Source of the DNA: Streptomyces sp. SAJ15 | GTDB taxonomy: Bacteria; Actinomycetota; Actinomycetes; Streptomycetales; Streptomycetaceae | Direction of reading: 5' to 3' | Assembly: GCF_007595705.1 (NCBI RefSeq) | Contig: NZ_NISY01000001.1 | Coordinates: 186,001-250,000 of the forward strand | DNA: 64,000 bases | In this document: one piece after another, positions 1-9,569 of the stretch | Layout: each line of letters starts with the position of its first letter | Numbering within the stretch: position 1 is the stretch's first letter | Notes under the pieces: model-generated | The model's database searches: none | Seen by the model: only the letters and a program-made list of their open reading frames with translations | What the model was told of the DNA's origin: nothing | Made by a program: the position numbers and the translations under genes

Positions 1-113
1 TGGAGGAGGTCGGCTACCCGGCCGACGACCAGCTGGCGGAGCGTAACAAGGCGGCGCGGAACAAGCGGTCGCTGCCGGTCGTCGCCGGATCCGGCGCCGC
101 CGGCTGCTGCTGA
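1..113 (+). CDS. 3' end of an unidentified gene (partial)
   Basis: An open frame enters from the left edge and ends at a TGA at 111-113, giving a C-terminal tail of 36 residues that begins [16 protein letters not shown] and ends in GCC. The tail is hydrophilic, then Ala/Gly-rich with two terminal cysteines. No domain can be recognised from so little. It is convergent with the glycosyltransferase that follows, so the two share the short 114-174 spacer. The frame and stop are clear; the function is unknown. Confidence 0.45.
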   Translation, partial: EEVGYPADDQLAERNKAARNKRSLPVVAGSGAAGCC

Positions 114-174
114 CGCCGCATCACCGGCCGACGGCACCCGCCCGGTGGCGGTGCGGGCGCCGTGCGCCGGCGGG

Positions 175-2379
175 CTACGCGCTCTGCTCCGGCACCGGCC
201 CGGAGCTGACGGCCAGGTCGTTGGTGACGGTGAAGTACGGACGGACCCGGGCCAGTCGCGGCTCTCCTGACGCCCCGTCCGTCGACGGCACGTCGGCGAA
301 CGGATAGACGTCGGTCTTGTTGCGCTCGACGATGTCGCCGGTGAGCCGGCCGATGCGGATCGGCCGGGTGCCCGGGGCCAGCCGCAGCGAGAGGTCCCAG
401 ACCGCGTTCTCCTCGCGCACGGCGGCCAGTGTGCCGGTGTAGGGGACGGTGAACCGGAAGGTGGTCTCGTCCACCACGGTGACGTCGGTGTCGAAGGCGG
501 GGTTCGCGGCCACCCGCGGCACCGCGGCGACCACCGGCAGATCGGCCGCGGTGAACCGGGCGCCGTGCAGGGTGCCCTCGACGGTGACCGAGCCGCCGTC
601 GAGGCTGAGGCTGCGGGCCTCGGCGTGCGCGGGGCGCAGCCAGGTGCGGATCGACAGGCAGTTCTTGACGGTGGTGTAGGGGATCCACCAGGCGAACGGG
701 GCGTCGGGCAGCGGCGCCAGATCGACCAGGCCGCGCTGCTCCACGATCTCGGAGGCGACCCGACGGCGGGCGTTGTCGTCGCGCCGGACCACATGGAAGT
801 CCCAGCGCCCCTCGACCAGCCGGTGCTCGCGGCGGGATATTCGGGCGGTCCAGGGGCCCTTGTCGTTCTCCGGGCGCTGGATGGGCACGGCGATCTGCCG
901 CGGGTCGTCGCCGCGCAGGGTGGCGGTGAGCAGCAGGTTCTCTCCGGACATGCCGGAGCGGTTGAGCAGCACCACGAGGTCGCCGGCGGCGTCCACCCGG
1001 CAGGTCGCCTTGGGGCGCAGCGGCTTGGCCCGCAGCGGCCGGGCCACGGCGGCGAGCGCGGTGGCGGTGGCGGACGGCTGGGCCCCGTGCTTCTGGGGCG
1101 CCGGGGTGCCGTGCATCCGGCGGCGCAGCGGTCGCACGATCCGGCCGGCGGTGCGGCGCAGCCGGCGGGTGAGCGGGGTGCGGGGGGCGGCGGGCCGGAC
1201 CCGCTGCACGGTGGGCGTGGCGGCGACCTCCTCCTCCCCACGCAACTCGGCGACCAGCTGCTCGTAGAGCTTGGCGATGCTCTGGGGGGCGTACCGCTGC
1301 ACGTTCACCTGGGCGGCGGCGCCCATGGCGTGGCGCAGCCGGTCGTCGTCGATGAGGGTCAGCAGCCCCTTGGCGATGGCGTCGACGTCGCCGACCGGGA
1401 CCAGCAGGCCGTCCTTGCCGTGGTCGATGATCTCGCCGGGCCCGTGCGGGCAGTCGGTGGCGACCACCGGGGTGCCGCACTGCATGGACTCCACGATCGT
1501 CATGCCGAAGGACTCCTCGCGGGAGGTGACGGCGGCGATCGAGCCCTTGGCCCACTCGGGCTCGATGGGGGAGTAGGGGCCCATCAGGAAGACGTGGTCG
1601 CTGAGGCCGAGCCGGTCGATCTGGGCGCGCAGCTTGGCGCGCTCCGGTCCGCGTCCGTAGATCCGCAGCTTCCAGTCCGGCCGCTCGTCGACCACCTGGC
1701 GGAAGGCGTCCACCAGCAGGTCGTACCGCTTCACCGGGATCAGCCGACCGGCGGCGACGACCAGCTTGGCGTTGCCGTCGGAGGGTTCGACAGGGGCGGC
1801 CGGGGAGGCGTTGGGGATGCACATGATGCGCGTCGTGGCGTGCGGGAACCGCTCCCGGTGGGTGACCGCGTCCGCCTCCGAGACGGTGGTGTGCGCGTCC
1901 AGCTTGGGGATGGCGGCGTCCTGCGCGGCCCGGATCCTCGGCTCGTGGGTGCCGTAGATGCGGTGCTCCTGACCGATCCGCAGATAGCGGCCGGGGATGC
2001 CGAACTCGGCCAGGTACATCACCAGTCCGGGACGGGTGGCGACCACGGCCTCCGCGTCGGTGGTCCTCAGATACTCGGCGACGCGCTCGTCGGTGAGCTG
2101 GTCGAAGCTGGCCCCGTTGGCCTCCACCGGCGGCACGAGCGAGGTCGGCTTGCCGATCAGCTCGTGCCCGGCGTCGCTGCCCTTGACCCCCTCGCGCTTG
2201 TCGATCAGAGGGGTCAGCCGGACCTTCCGGCTGAGCGGCAACCGGGGTTCGTCCTGGGTGCGCCACACGGTCACGATCTCGACGTCATGGCGGGCGGCCA
2301 GGGCGTTCGCCGCGTTGAAGGTCGCCCGGATGGTGCCGCCGATGCCGTAGGCGTTCTGCAGCAGAAACGCAATCCTCAT
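175..2379 (-). CDS. Glycosyltransferase family 4 with C-terminal accessory domain
   Basis: A 734-residue retaining GT-B glycosyltransferase, probably cytoplasmic and acting on a cell-envelope polymer. The N-terminus MRIAFLLQNAYGIGGT is a Rossmann strand with the glycine-rich loop that follows it. The family-4 E-x7-E nucleotide-sugar motif lies in ESFGMTIVESMQCGTPVVAT at about residues 290-310. Residues from about 415 to the end form a beta-rich region that ordinary family-4 enzymes of about 400 residues lack. The next gene upstream (2654-4786) is a paralogue with the same two-part layout, including a shared WLRPAHAE motif in the extra domain. A 274-bp gap with inverted repeats separates them, so each may have its own promoter. 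No strong ribosome site precedes the ATG at 2379. The sugar and acceptor are unknown; a teichoic-acid or capsule role is inference. Confidence 0.82.
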   Translation of the reverse strand: MRIAFLLQNAYGIGGTIRATFNAANALAARHDVEIVTVWRTQDEPRLPLSRKVRLTPLIDKREGVKGSDAGHELIGKPTSLVPPVEANGASFDQLTDERVAEYLRTTDAEAVVATRPGLVMYLAEFGIPGRYLRIGQEHRIYGTHEPRIRAAQDAAIPKLDAHTTVSEADAVTHRERFPHATTRIMCIPNASPAAPVEPSDGNAKLVVAAGRLIPVKRYDLLVDAFRQVVDERPDWKLRIYGRGPERAKLRAQIDRLGLSDHVFLMGPYSPIEPEWAKGSIAAVTSREESFGMTIVESMQCGTPVVATDCPHGPGEIIDHGKDGLLVPVGDVDAIAKGLLTLIDDDRLRHAMGAAAQVNVQRYAPQSIAKLYEQLVAELRGEEEVAATPTVQRVRPAAPRTPLTRRLRRTAGRIVRPLRRRMHGTPAPQKHGAQPSATATALAAVARPLRAKPLRPKATCRVDAAGDLVVLLNRSGMSGENLLLTATLRGDDPRQIAVPIQRPENDKGPWTARISRREHRLVEGRWDFHVVRRDDNARRRVASEIVEQRGLVDLAPLPDAPFAWWIPYTTVKNCLSIRTWLRPAHAEARSLSLDGGSVTVEGTLHGARFTAADLPVVAAVPRVAANPAFDTDVTVVDETTFRFTVPYTGTLAAVREENAVWDLSLRLAPGTRPIRIGRLTGDIVERNKTDVYPFADVPSTDGASGEPRLARVRPYFTVTNDLAVSSGPVPEQSA

Positions 2380-2460
2380 GGTGGTGTGCGCGCGGCGCCC
2401 CCGCGGCCGCGGCGCCCTCCCCTCCGCCGTACGCTCCGCGGATTTCCCTCTGGTGATGGG

Positions 2461-2493
2461 AGCCGGTCCGCGGGGGCAGGATGCGGACCGGCT
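2461..2493 (-). terminator. Hairpin between the two glycosyltransferase genes
   Basis: Arms AGCCGGTCCGC and GCGGACCGGCT pair over 11 bp with an 11-nt loop. The hairpin lies just downstream of the 2654-4786 gene, in its transcription direction, so it may end that transcript. No T-run follows, as is usual in Streptomyces. It could also act as an operator for the 175-2379 gene. Confidence 0.5.
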
Positions 2494-2518
2494 GGTGAAT
2501 AAGACTGGTCAGCGAAGG

Positions 2519-2582
2519 AAAGGTTGCTTTTGGGGGGAGTGATGGGGGATGAGCCACATTGGGGGAATGGGAGGCAACCTTT
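2519..2582. promoter_or_regulatory. Widely spaced inverted repeat upstream of the 175-2379 gene
   Basis: AAAGGTTGC at 2519-2527 and its exact complement GCAACCTTT at 2574-2582 flank a 46-bp purine-rich segment. The arms lie 140-200 bp upstream of the glycosyltransferase start. They may be two half-sites for a regulator. No family is recognised. Confidence 0.25.
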
Positions 2583-2653
2583 GACGGAGTTCTGTCATCA
2601 GGCCCCGATAGTCGGGTTCCGCGGAACTCCGTTGCCGCGGAGAAGAGTTGCCC

Positions 2654-4786
2654 CTAGTCCTCGGTTTCGTGGTCGCGGGCGCTGAGGGTGAGGTTGTTGC
2701 CGGCGTTGAAGTACGGCCGAAACCGGGTCGCCCCCCGCTCGGGGTGGTCCATGAGGGTGGCCGGGTGGACGTCGGTCGACTTCCGGTCCGGCACGTCCCC
2801 GGCGATGCGGCCGATGGGGATCGGCCGGGCGTCGGGCGCGGTGAGCAGCCGCAGGTCCCACAGGTCCTGCTCGACGCTGCGTCGGGCGAGGGCGTTGGGG
2901 TAGGGCAGGGTGAACTCGAAGCGGGTGGCGTCCAGGGGACGGGCCGGCATGACGATGTCGTACGCGCGGTCCTGCCGGGAGGCGGCGACGACGACGGCCT
3001 CCGAGGTCAGCTCGGTCGCCTGCGCGGTGGTGGCGCGGTGCAGCGCCGCGGTGGCGGTGAAGGCGTTCTGACCGACCACCACCTCCTCCACCTCCGCGTG
3101 GGCCGGCCGTAGCCAGGCCCGCAGGGCGAGGTAGCCGTCGCTGGTGGTGTAGGGGATGAGGGCGGACACGCCGCGGGAGCCGGTGGCCAGCGGCAGCGTC
3201 ACCAGCCGTGCCTGCTCCACCAACTCGGCGGTGAGCCGGCGCCGCTTGTCGGTGTCGCGCACCGCGACGTAGCAGTCCCAGCGGCCCTCGGGCAGCACGT
3301 GCTCGGCGCGCTGCAGCGTGACGGTGGTCCAGGCGCCCGTCTCATCCGTCGTCAGCAGCGGCAGCCGTATCTCGCGCTTCTCCGGGTCGCGGCGCAGCCG
3401 GGTGACGAAATCGAGCGGCCCGTCGGGTAGCTCGGCGGTGCGCAGCCGCACGGTCACCCCGCCCTGCGCGGTGGCGCGGGCGTGCGCGCGGGTGACGGCG
3501 GGGGCGGCGGGGGCGGCCTCCGGAGCCTCCTCGACCTGCGGGGCGGGGGTGGTGTCGGGCAGGGCCCGCCGCAGGCTGGAACGCATCCGGCGCAGCAACC
3601 CGGCCGGCCGCGGCTGCTCCCGGTCCTGTCGGCGGCCCGCGCGGAGTTCCTCGATGAGGCGCTCGTAGCGGCCGGCGATGACGGCGGGGTCGTAGGTCGC
3701 CGCCGTCGTGCGGGCCTTGGCCGCCATGCGAAGGAGCGTGTCGCGGTCGTCGATCAGCCGGAGCAGCGCGGCGGCGTAGGCGTCGACGCCGCCGTCCAGG
3801 GGGACGAGGACGCCGTCCTCCCCGTTCGTGATGATCTCGCCGGGGCCGTACGGGCAGTCGGTGGCGACCACCGGCACCCCGCAGTGCATGGCCTCGACGA
3901 TCGTCATGCCGAAGGACTCGGCGTCCGAGGAGACGGCGGCGATCGCGCCCTTGGCCCACTCGGTCTCGATGGGGGAGACGGCCCCCATCAGCCGCACCCG
4001 GTTGTACAACCCCAGCCGGTCGATGCGCTTGCGCAGCGCGTTCTTCTGCTTGCCCCGCCCGTAGATCCGCAGGCTCCAGTCCGGGCGCTCCGCCGCCACC
4101 TTGGCGAAGGCGTCGATCAGCCGGTCGTAGCGCTTGACCTCCACCAGCCGCCCGGCGGCCACGATCACCTTCGAGGCGTTGTCGGACGGCTCGACGGCGG
4201 GCGACGGCACGCCGTTGGGTATGCACAGGATCCGCGTCGACACCCGCGGCAGCGCGTCCCGGTAGATCCCGGCGTCCGCCTCCGACACGGTGACGAAGGC
4301 GTCGAGCTCGGCGAGCGCGGCGTTCTGGTCCTCGCGCATCCGCTCCACGTGCGAGTTGAACGTCAGATGCTCCTGCCCGATCCGCACCAGCCGCTCGTCG
4401 CCGTACCGCGCGAGGTAGCCGTTGAGGACGGGCCGCGTCGCGATGACCACGTCGGCGTCGGTGGATCGCAGATACGCCGCGACGCGCTCGTCGGTGAGCC
4501 GCGACGGCGGCATGGGACCGAAGGCGACCCCGGTGTCCTGCCACATCGCGCTCGGGTCCTTCGCGGCCGGCTCCTCCCCGTCGTAGCCGGCCGACTCGGG
4601 CCGCCAGTCGATGAGCGGCACCAGACGCACGTTCTCGGCGATGTCCAACTGGGGCGCGTCCGCGGGCTGGTACACGCTGGCGATCTCGACCGTGTGACGT
4701 TCGGACAGCGCGCGGGAGAGGTTGACGGTCGATCGGATCGTCCCGCCGATCCCATACGCGTTGTAAATCAGGAAGCTGATCTTCAC
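2654..4786 (-). CDS. Glycosyltransferase family 4 with C-terminal accessory domain (paralogue)
   Basis: A 710-residue GT-B enzyme starting at GTG 4786, with GGGGAAA about 5 bases upstream as a ribosome site. The N-terminus MKISFLIYNAYGIGGT closely matches its neighbour. The donor-binding E-x7-E motif is in ESFGMTIVEAMHCGVPVVAT near residue 300. A linker rich in Arg, Pro and Ala at about residues 390-430 leads into the same extra C-terminal domain, which contains PYTTSDGYLALRAWLRPAHA. The family transfers sugars from activated nucleotide donors with retention of configuration. Tandem paralogy suggests two successive transfers on one glycan, but that is inference. The region upstream is A+T-richer and carries inverted repeats that could regulate this gene or the divergent LamG gene. 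Confidence 0.82.
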   Translation of the reverse strand: MKISFLIYNAYGIGGTIRSTVNLSRALSERHTVEIASVYQPADAPQLDIAENVRLVPLIDWRPESAGYDGEEPAAKDPSAMWQDTGVAFGPMPPSRLTDERVAAYLRSTDADVVIATRPVLNGYLARYGDERLVRIGQEHLTFNSHVERMREDQNAALAELDAFVTVSEADAGIYRDALPRVSTRILCIPNGVPSPAVEPSDNASKVIVAAGRLVEVKRYDRLIDAFAKVAAERPDWSLRIYGRGKQKNALRKRIDRLGLYNRVRLMGAVSPIETEWAKGAIAAVSSDAESFGMTIVEAMHCGVPVVATDCPYGPGEIITNGEDGVLVPLDGGVDAYAAALLRLIDDRDTLLRMAAKARTTAATYDPAVIAGRYERLIEELRAGRRQDREQPRPAGLLRRMRSSLRRALPDTTPAPQVEEAPEAAPAAPAVTRAHARATAQGGVTVRLRTAELPDGPLDFVTRLRRDPEKREIRLPLLTTDETGAWTTVTLQRAEHVLPEGRWDCYVAVRDTDKRRRLTAELVEQARLVTLPLATGSRGVSALIPYTTSDGYLALRAWLRPAHAEVEEVVVGQNAFTATAALHRATTAQATELTSEAVVVAASRQDRAYDIVMPARPLDATRFEFTLPYPNALARRSVEQDLWDLRLLTAPDARPIPIGRIAGDVPDRKSTDVHPATLMDHPERGATRFRPYFNAGNNLTLSARDHETED

Positions 4787-5025
4787 TTGTCGTTTCCCCA
4801 GGTCACGGGGCCTGCGCGGGGTTTGCGCACGGCCGTGGTCGCCTAGGGGCGCCGCGATTATGACGGAGTGCGCCCGTATGTGGGAGTCGCTGTGGGCGTG
4901 GGGTGGTTGCTTGGCGGGTGCGAAGTGTGATCACGGTCATAGGGGGCGCATCCGGCTCTGAGTCGCCGTGGCTCCCATGAGCGAAAACTGACTGAATCGG
5001 TTTCCTTGGGCACTAAACGGCGACG

Positions 5026-5091
5026 TATGTCACATGAGAGCTTGAGTGACATAAAGGATGATCTGTCCTTTATTTTTCGTTTACTGACATA
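5026..5091. promoter_or_regulatory. Overlapping inverted repeats, operator- or terminator-like
   Basis: TATGTCAC (5026-5033) and GTGACATA (5046-5053) form an 8-bp inverted repeat with a 12-bp spacer. A third similar half-site, CTGACATA, is at 5084-5091, 38 bp after the second. Overlapping it, ATAAAGGA (5051-5058) and TCCTTTAT (5066-5073) make an A+T-rich hairpin followed by TTTT. The first pair looks like a dimer-binding operator and the second like an intrinsic terminator for + strand RNA. Both readings are inference. Confidence 0.4.
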
Positions 5092-5125
5092 GACCAGAGC
5101 GTCACCGCTGCTCTACGTTCTGTCC

Positions 5126-5152
5126 TTGACCTGGCCACTTGGTCTTCACAAT
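5126..5152 (+). promoter_or_regulatory. Candidate promoter of the LamG gene
   Basis: TTGACC (5126-5131) is a good -35 element. CACAAT (5147-5152) is a fair -10, but the spacer is only 15 bp. The predicted transcript start near 5159 leaves a leader of about 25 nt containing the GGAGG at 5171-5175, which fits translation from ATG 5185. Confidence 0.45.
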
Positions 5153-5184
5153 GTGGCCATATGGGCTTGGGGAGGGCCCGGGGG

Positions 5185-8100
5185 ATGTTTCGTCATGCGC
5201 GCAGACGCGGCCGGCTTCGTATGGCCGTCGGTGGGCTGGGGGTGAGCCTGTCGATGGGCTTGCTGCCCGGTGGGTTGAGTGAGGCCGCGGCGGAGACGGC
5301 GGTGAGGGCCGGGCCCTCGGCGGTGTCGGGGCCGGGGGTCGACGACACGGGATCGGACGGCGCGGGGAGCTCTCAGACGTCCCCTGAGGACGAGGCGCTG
5401 GAGCAGGCCAAGCGCACCGGGGAGAAGGTCGAGGTAGCGGCGTTGCGCGGGGAGACCCGCGACGTCTTCGCCACTCCCGACGGCCAGTTCGAAGCAAACG
5501 AGTACCTGCGGCCGGTGCGGGCGCGGGTCGGCGGTGAGTGGAAGCCGGTCGACACGGACCTGGCGAAGGACGGCGACGGGATGGTCGCCCCGAAGGTCGC
5601 GACGGTGGACGTGGCGTTCTCCGGCGGCGGCAAAGGCCCGATGGTGCAGCTGCAGCGCGTCGGCCGCGAGCTGTCCCTGTCCTGGCCGACCGAGCTCCCC
5701 GCGCCGACGCTGGACGGTGCGACCGCGACGTATCCGGAGGTGCTGCCAGGTGTGGACCTCCGGCTGTCGGCGCAGGTCGACGGCTTCTCGCAGCTGCTGG
5801 TGGTGAAGTCGGCCGAGGCGGCCGCCAACCCGGAACTGGAGAAGCTGCAGCTGAGGATGGCCGCCGACGGGGTGCAGGTGCAGAAAACCGCCACGGGCGG
5901 CCTGGAGGCGATCGACGAGGGCGCGAAGACGGCGGTGTTCGAGGCGTCGGCGCCGTTGATGTGGGACTCGAGTGCCGCGGCACCGAAGGCGGCGCTCGAC
6001 GCGGCGGCGCTCAAGGCGTCGGGGCTCAGGGCGGTGGCGCCCAAGGCTGAGACGCGGAAGGCCCGGGAGGCGGCCGAGCCCGGAAACGCGACGCGGGAAC
6101 CGGGCGCGGGCGAGTCGGGGAAGCTGGCGCCCATCGACGTGGACGTGCCCGCCAGTGGCGAGCGGCTGGTGCTGACCCCCGACCACGAGGTCCTCAAGGG
6201 TCGGGACACGGTCTACCCCGTCTACCTCGACCCGCAGTGGCACACGCCGCGTGCCACGGCCTGGACGATGGCGTCGAAGTACTGGGCCAACGCCCCGCAG
6301 TGGAAGTTCAACGGTAAGTCCGACGAGGGCCTGGGCTACTGCGAGTGGCACTACTGCAACCCGCAGGACACCAAGCGGCTCTTCTACCGCATCCCGACGT
6401 CCACATACGCCGGCAAGACGGTGCTGTCCGCTGAGTTCGTGGTCCGCAACACCTGGTCGGCGTCCTGCTCCGACCGCGAGGTGCAACTGTGGCGGACCAA
6501 GGACATCGACGCGTCGACCACCTGGAACTCGCAGGATCATTCAAACTTCTGGTTGGACAAACTGGCGACACGGTCCTTCGCGTACGGCTGGGACGGCTGC
6601 GCCGCTGGTGACGCCGAGTTCGACGTGAAGAGCGCGGTTCAGGAGGCGGCGAACAAGAAGTGGCCCACGATGACCTTCGGGCTGCGCGCCACCAGTGAGT
6701 CCGACCGCTATGCCTGGAAGCGGTTCTCCGACAAGGCGCACCTGCGGGTGAAGTACAACCGGGCACCCCGGCAGATCAAGACGAGCCAGCTCCTCATGGA
6801 GTACGGCGGCAGGTGCGTGGGGCCGGACGACGCGCCCCGCGTTCGCAGCAACGGCTGGCTCCACGCGAACAACGTCACCGACCCGGACGGCGACAGGGTC
6901 TCGGTGGAGTTCCAGGCCGCGTGGGACTCCGGAGACGGCAAGGGCACCATTCCCCGCTGGAAGCCGGGCCGGACGAATTCGAAGAAGTCGGGTTCGGACT
7001 TCCGGGCCCACCTCCCGGCCACGATCCCGATGAACAAGACGATCGCGTGGTACGTCCGCTCCTACGACGGGTCCCAGTACTCCCCGTGGTCGTCCGCGGG
7101 ATCGCCGACCAGCTGCTACTTCTCCTACGACTCCAGTGTGCCCAAGGCCCCGGGCGTGTCCTCGGACCAGTACCCGGCTTCCGACCCGGAGAACCCGGAC
7201 GACCCGTGGCTCGACGGGGTGGGCCAGTACGGCGACTTCACCCTTGATTCCTCCTCCGCGGACGTCACCCGGTACCGGTACGGGATCAACCAGAGTCCGT
7301 CGGCCAAGAACGAGATCACGACCTCCGGCGGCGCCGCCAAGGTGGTGAAGGTCCTGCCGGCGAAGCCCGGACTGAACTTCGTCACCGCCCAGGCTTTTGA
7401 CAAGGCCGGAAACGCCTCGGAGATCCGTACCTATCAGTTCCGCGTCAAGGCCGGGCAACCGGAGCGCGCGATCTGGCGGTTCGACGAGGACCCGAGAGCG
7501 ACGGCCGCCGCGGGCTCCGCGCCGCCCCGTGCCACGAGACTGCACGGCGGAGCGCAGCTGGGCGTCCCGGGCGCGATGGGCACGGCGCTGAAGCTGGACG
7601 GGACCACGGGATACGCCAGCACGGACACCCCGGTGGTGGACACCCATGGTGGCTTCACCGTCTCCGCCTGGGTGAACCTCTCCGAAGTCCCGAAAGACCG
7701 CGGGGCGGTCGTCGCCGCGCAGCCGGGCAACCACCGGCCGGGCTTTGAGCTGTACTACTCGTCCGCGTACCAACGGTGGGCGTTCAACCAGTGGGCCTCG
7801 GACGATCCCCAGGCCCGCATCGTCCGCGTGATGCCGGCACAGCCGGGCGGCGTGAAGGCCGGCCAGTGGACCCACCTGGTGGGCACGTACGACTCCGTCG
7901 CGCAGCGGCTGAAGCTGTTCGTCAACGGCAAACAGGTGGGGGAGACCGCGCACACCACCGCGTGGAACGCGCGCCGCGGCTTGCAGATCGGCGCGACCGG
8001 TTACGACGGCAAGCCGGACCTGTTCTTCCCCGGCACCATCGACGAGCTGCAGATCTTCGACAAGGGCATCGCGCCGGAAGAGGTCGAGCGGCTTTACGCC

Positions 8101-9543
8101 AAGCAGCGCGTCGGCGACCCGGGGCGGCCCGCCGTCGCGGTCTTCGGCCTGGACGAGCAGGCCGGTGACGCAACCGTGAACGGCTACGGCGACGTCCTGC
8201 CCGCCCGGTTCCACGGCGGCGCCAAGGCCGGAACGCCGGGCATCTCGCGCAAGGCTCTGTGGCTCGACGGAGTGGACGACTACGCCCGCGTCGGCGTACC
8301 CCACCTCAACACCACGCGCAGCTTCGCGGTGTCGCTCTGGGCGAAGCTGCCCAAGACCAAGCCAGACCGGGCGGCGGTCGCCATCGCACAGAGCGGCAAC
8401 CAGAAGGCGGGCTTCGAGCTGTACTACTCGTCCGCGTACGACCGGTGGGTGCTCAACCAGCACTCGGCGGACACCGCGGACGCCACCTCCGTACGCGTCA
8501 TGCAGCCGGACGGCGCCAAGGCGTACGCCAACTCGTGGACTCACCTCGTCGGCGTGCACGACACGATCGCCGACACCCTGACCCTGTACGTGAACGGCAC
8601 GTCGGCCGGCTCGGTGAAGCTCGGCGGCTCCTGGGGCGCGGCCGGACCCATGTTCGTCGGCGCGGGTGCCTCCGCGCAGACTCCGGGCAATTTCTTCCAG
8701 GGCCAGATCGACGACGTGCGTCTCTTCGCCCGGCCGGTCTCATCCGGCGAGGTGCGCCAGCTGTTCAAACAAAGCCCGGAGGTCAAGGGGCGCTGGCGCT
8801 TCGAGGAAGCCTCGGGCACGCCGCTCACCTCGCCCGATGATCTCCCCAAGGACGGCAATCCGATGAAGCTGGTCGGCAGCGCGACTGTCGGTAGGGGAAG
8901 GGTCGAGAAGGGCGCGCTCCAACTGGACGGGGTGAACGACTACGCGGCCTCGGACACGGTGCCGGTCGACACCAGCGGCAGCTACACGGTCACCGCCTGG
9001 GCGCAGGCCGCCGCCACCCCCAGGAAGAGCGCCGCCCTGGTGAGCGCCGAGGGAAGCCATCACAGCGGCTTCGTCGTGCGGTACGTGCCGGACGCGGGCC
9101 AGGCCACCGGACGGGGGCGCTGGCGGATCACGCTGCCGAACAAGGACGCCGCGGACGCCTCGCTGGCGCACGTGGACAACGACCAGTTCTCCAGCGTGAC
9201 GGACTGGACCCATCTGGCCCTGGTCTACGACGGCTTCGCCAAGGAAGCACGCCTGTACGTGGACGGCCGACTGCAGGAGATCGCCTGTAGCGATGCCAAC
9301 GGCGACGGGGAGGCGGACGACTCGACGTGCGCCGACCGGGTGCCGTGGGCGGAGAACGTGCTGACGTTCCAGGCGACGAAGTCCCTGCAGATCGGCCGGG
9401 CGAAGTCCGCGGGCGCCTGGGGGGAGTACTGGCCGGGATCGGTCGACGACGTCTGGACCTTCCAGGGATCCCTGTCCGAGAGCCAGATCGCGCGGCTGGC
9501 ACAGGCCAGGCTCGGGATGCCCACCGAAGTACCGAGCGACTGA
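5185..9543 (+). CDS. Secreted multi-domain LamG (concanavalin A-like) protein
   Basis: A 1452-residue exported protein. ATG 5185 is preferred over ATG 5161 because GGAGG lies 9 bases before it and the product opens with a twin-Arg-rich signal peptide (MFRHARRRGRLRMAVG, hydrophobic stretch, then Ala-rich cleavage region). Residues of about 60-350 form a conserved N-terminal region typical of Streptomyces RHS-linked proteins. A DNRLRE-like segment with several cysteines follows at about DNA 6240-6760, then a fibronectin-like stretch. Three LamG jelly-roll domains occupy about 7460-8100, 8120-8750 and 8770-9530, each with a 'YA...VDT..SFTVS.W' core. LamG domains bind glycans or other surface ligands. 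It lies 100 bp upstream of the RHS toxin gene, so a joint role in surface display or delivery is likely but inferred. Confidence 0.8.
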   Translation: MFRHARRRGRLRMAVGGLGVSLSMGLLPGGLSEAAAETAVRAGPSAVSGPGVDDTGSDGAGSSQTSPEDEALEQAKRTGEKVEVAALRGETRDVFATPDGQFEANEYLRPVRARVGGEWKPVDTDLAKDGDGMVAPKVATVDVAFSGGGKGPMVQLQRVGRELSLSWPTELPAPTLDGATATYPEVLPGVDLRLSAQVDGFSQLLVVKSAEAAANPELEKLQLRMAADGVQVQKTATGGLEAIDEGAKTAVFEASAPLMWDSSAAAPKAALDAAALKASGLRAVAPKAETRKAREAAEPGNATREPGAGESGKLAPIDVDVPASGERLVLTPDHEVLKGRDTVYPVYLDPQWHTPRATAWTMASKYWANAPQWKFNGKSDEGLGYCEWHYCNPQDTKRLFYRIPTSTYAGKTVLSAEFVVRNTWSASCSDREVQLWRTKDIDASTTWNSQDHSNFWLDKLATRSFAYGWDGCAAGDAEFDVKSAVQEAANKKWPTMTFGLRATSESDRYAWKRFSDKAHLRVKYNRAPRQIKTSQLLMEYGGRCVGPDDAPRVRSNGWLHANNVTDPDGDRVSVEFQAAWDSGDGKGTIPRWKPGRTNSKKSGSDFRAHLPATIPMNKTIAWYVRSYDGSQYSPWSSAGSPTSCYFSYDSSVPKAPGVSSDQYPASDPENPDDPWLDGVGQYGDFTLDSSSADVTRYRYGINQSPSAKNEITTSGGAAKVVKVLPAKPGLNFVTAQAFDKAGNASEIRTYQFRVKAGQPERAIWRFDEDPRATAAAGSAPPRATRLHGGAQLGVPGAMGTALKLDGTTGYASTDTPVVDTHGGFTVSAWVNLSEVPKDRGAVVAAQPGNHRPGFELYYSSAYQRWAFNQWASDDPQARIVRVMPAQPGGVKAGQWTHLVGTYDSVAQRLKLFVNGKQVGETAHTTAWNARRGLQIGATGYDGKPDLFFPGTIDELQIFDKGIAPEEVERLYAKQRVGDPGRPAVAVFGLDEQAGDATVNGYGDVLPARFHGGAKAGTPGISRKALWLDGVDDYARVGVPHLNTTRSFAVSLWAKLPKTKPDRAAVAIAQSGNQKAGFELYYSSAYDRWVLNQHSADTADATSVRVMQPDGAKAYANSWTHLVGVHDTIADTLTLYVNGTSAGSVKLGGSWGAAGPMFVGAGASAQTPGNFFQGQIDDVRLFARPVSSGEVRQLFKQSPEVKGRWRFEEASGTPLTSPDDLPKDGNPMKLVGSATVGRGRVEKGALQLDGVNDYAASDTVPVDTSGSYTVTAWAQAAATPRKSAALVSAEGSHHSGFVVRYVPDAGQATGRGRWRITLPNKDAADASLAHVDNDQFSSVTDWTHLALVYDGFAKEARLYVDGRLQEIACSDANGDGEADDSTCADRVPWAENVLTFQATKSLQIGRAKSAGAWGEYWPGSVDDVWTFQGSLSESQIARLAQARLGMPTEVPSD

Positions 9544-9569
9544 CGCCTGAGCCGTTGACGAACACCGTC

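Larger units (their letters stand above)
4787..5184. other. Divergent intergenic region, 398 bp, no gene
   Basis: The region separates the glycosyltransferase pair from the LamG/RHS locus. Its centre (about 4975-5100) is clearly more A+T-rich than the flanks. It holds two overlapping inverted repeats and a promoter candidate, listed separately. A 64-codon open frame on the minus strand (4858-5052) has no ribosome site or recognisable product and is not called. Confidence 0.6.

Noticed and set aside
4858..5052. 64-codon minus-strand frame in the divergent region
   Set aside because: No ribosome site, no recognisable product, and it overlaps inverted repeats better explained as regulatory DNA.
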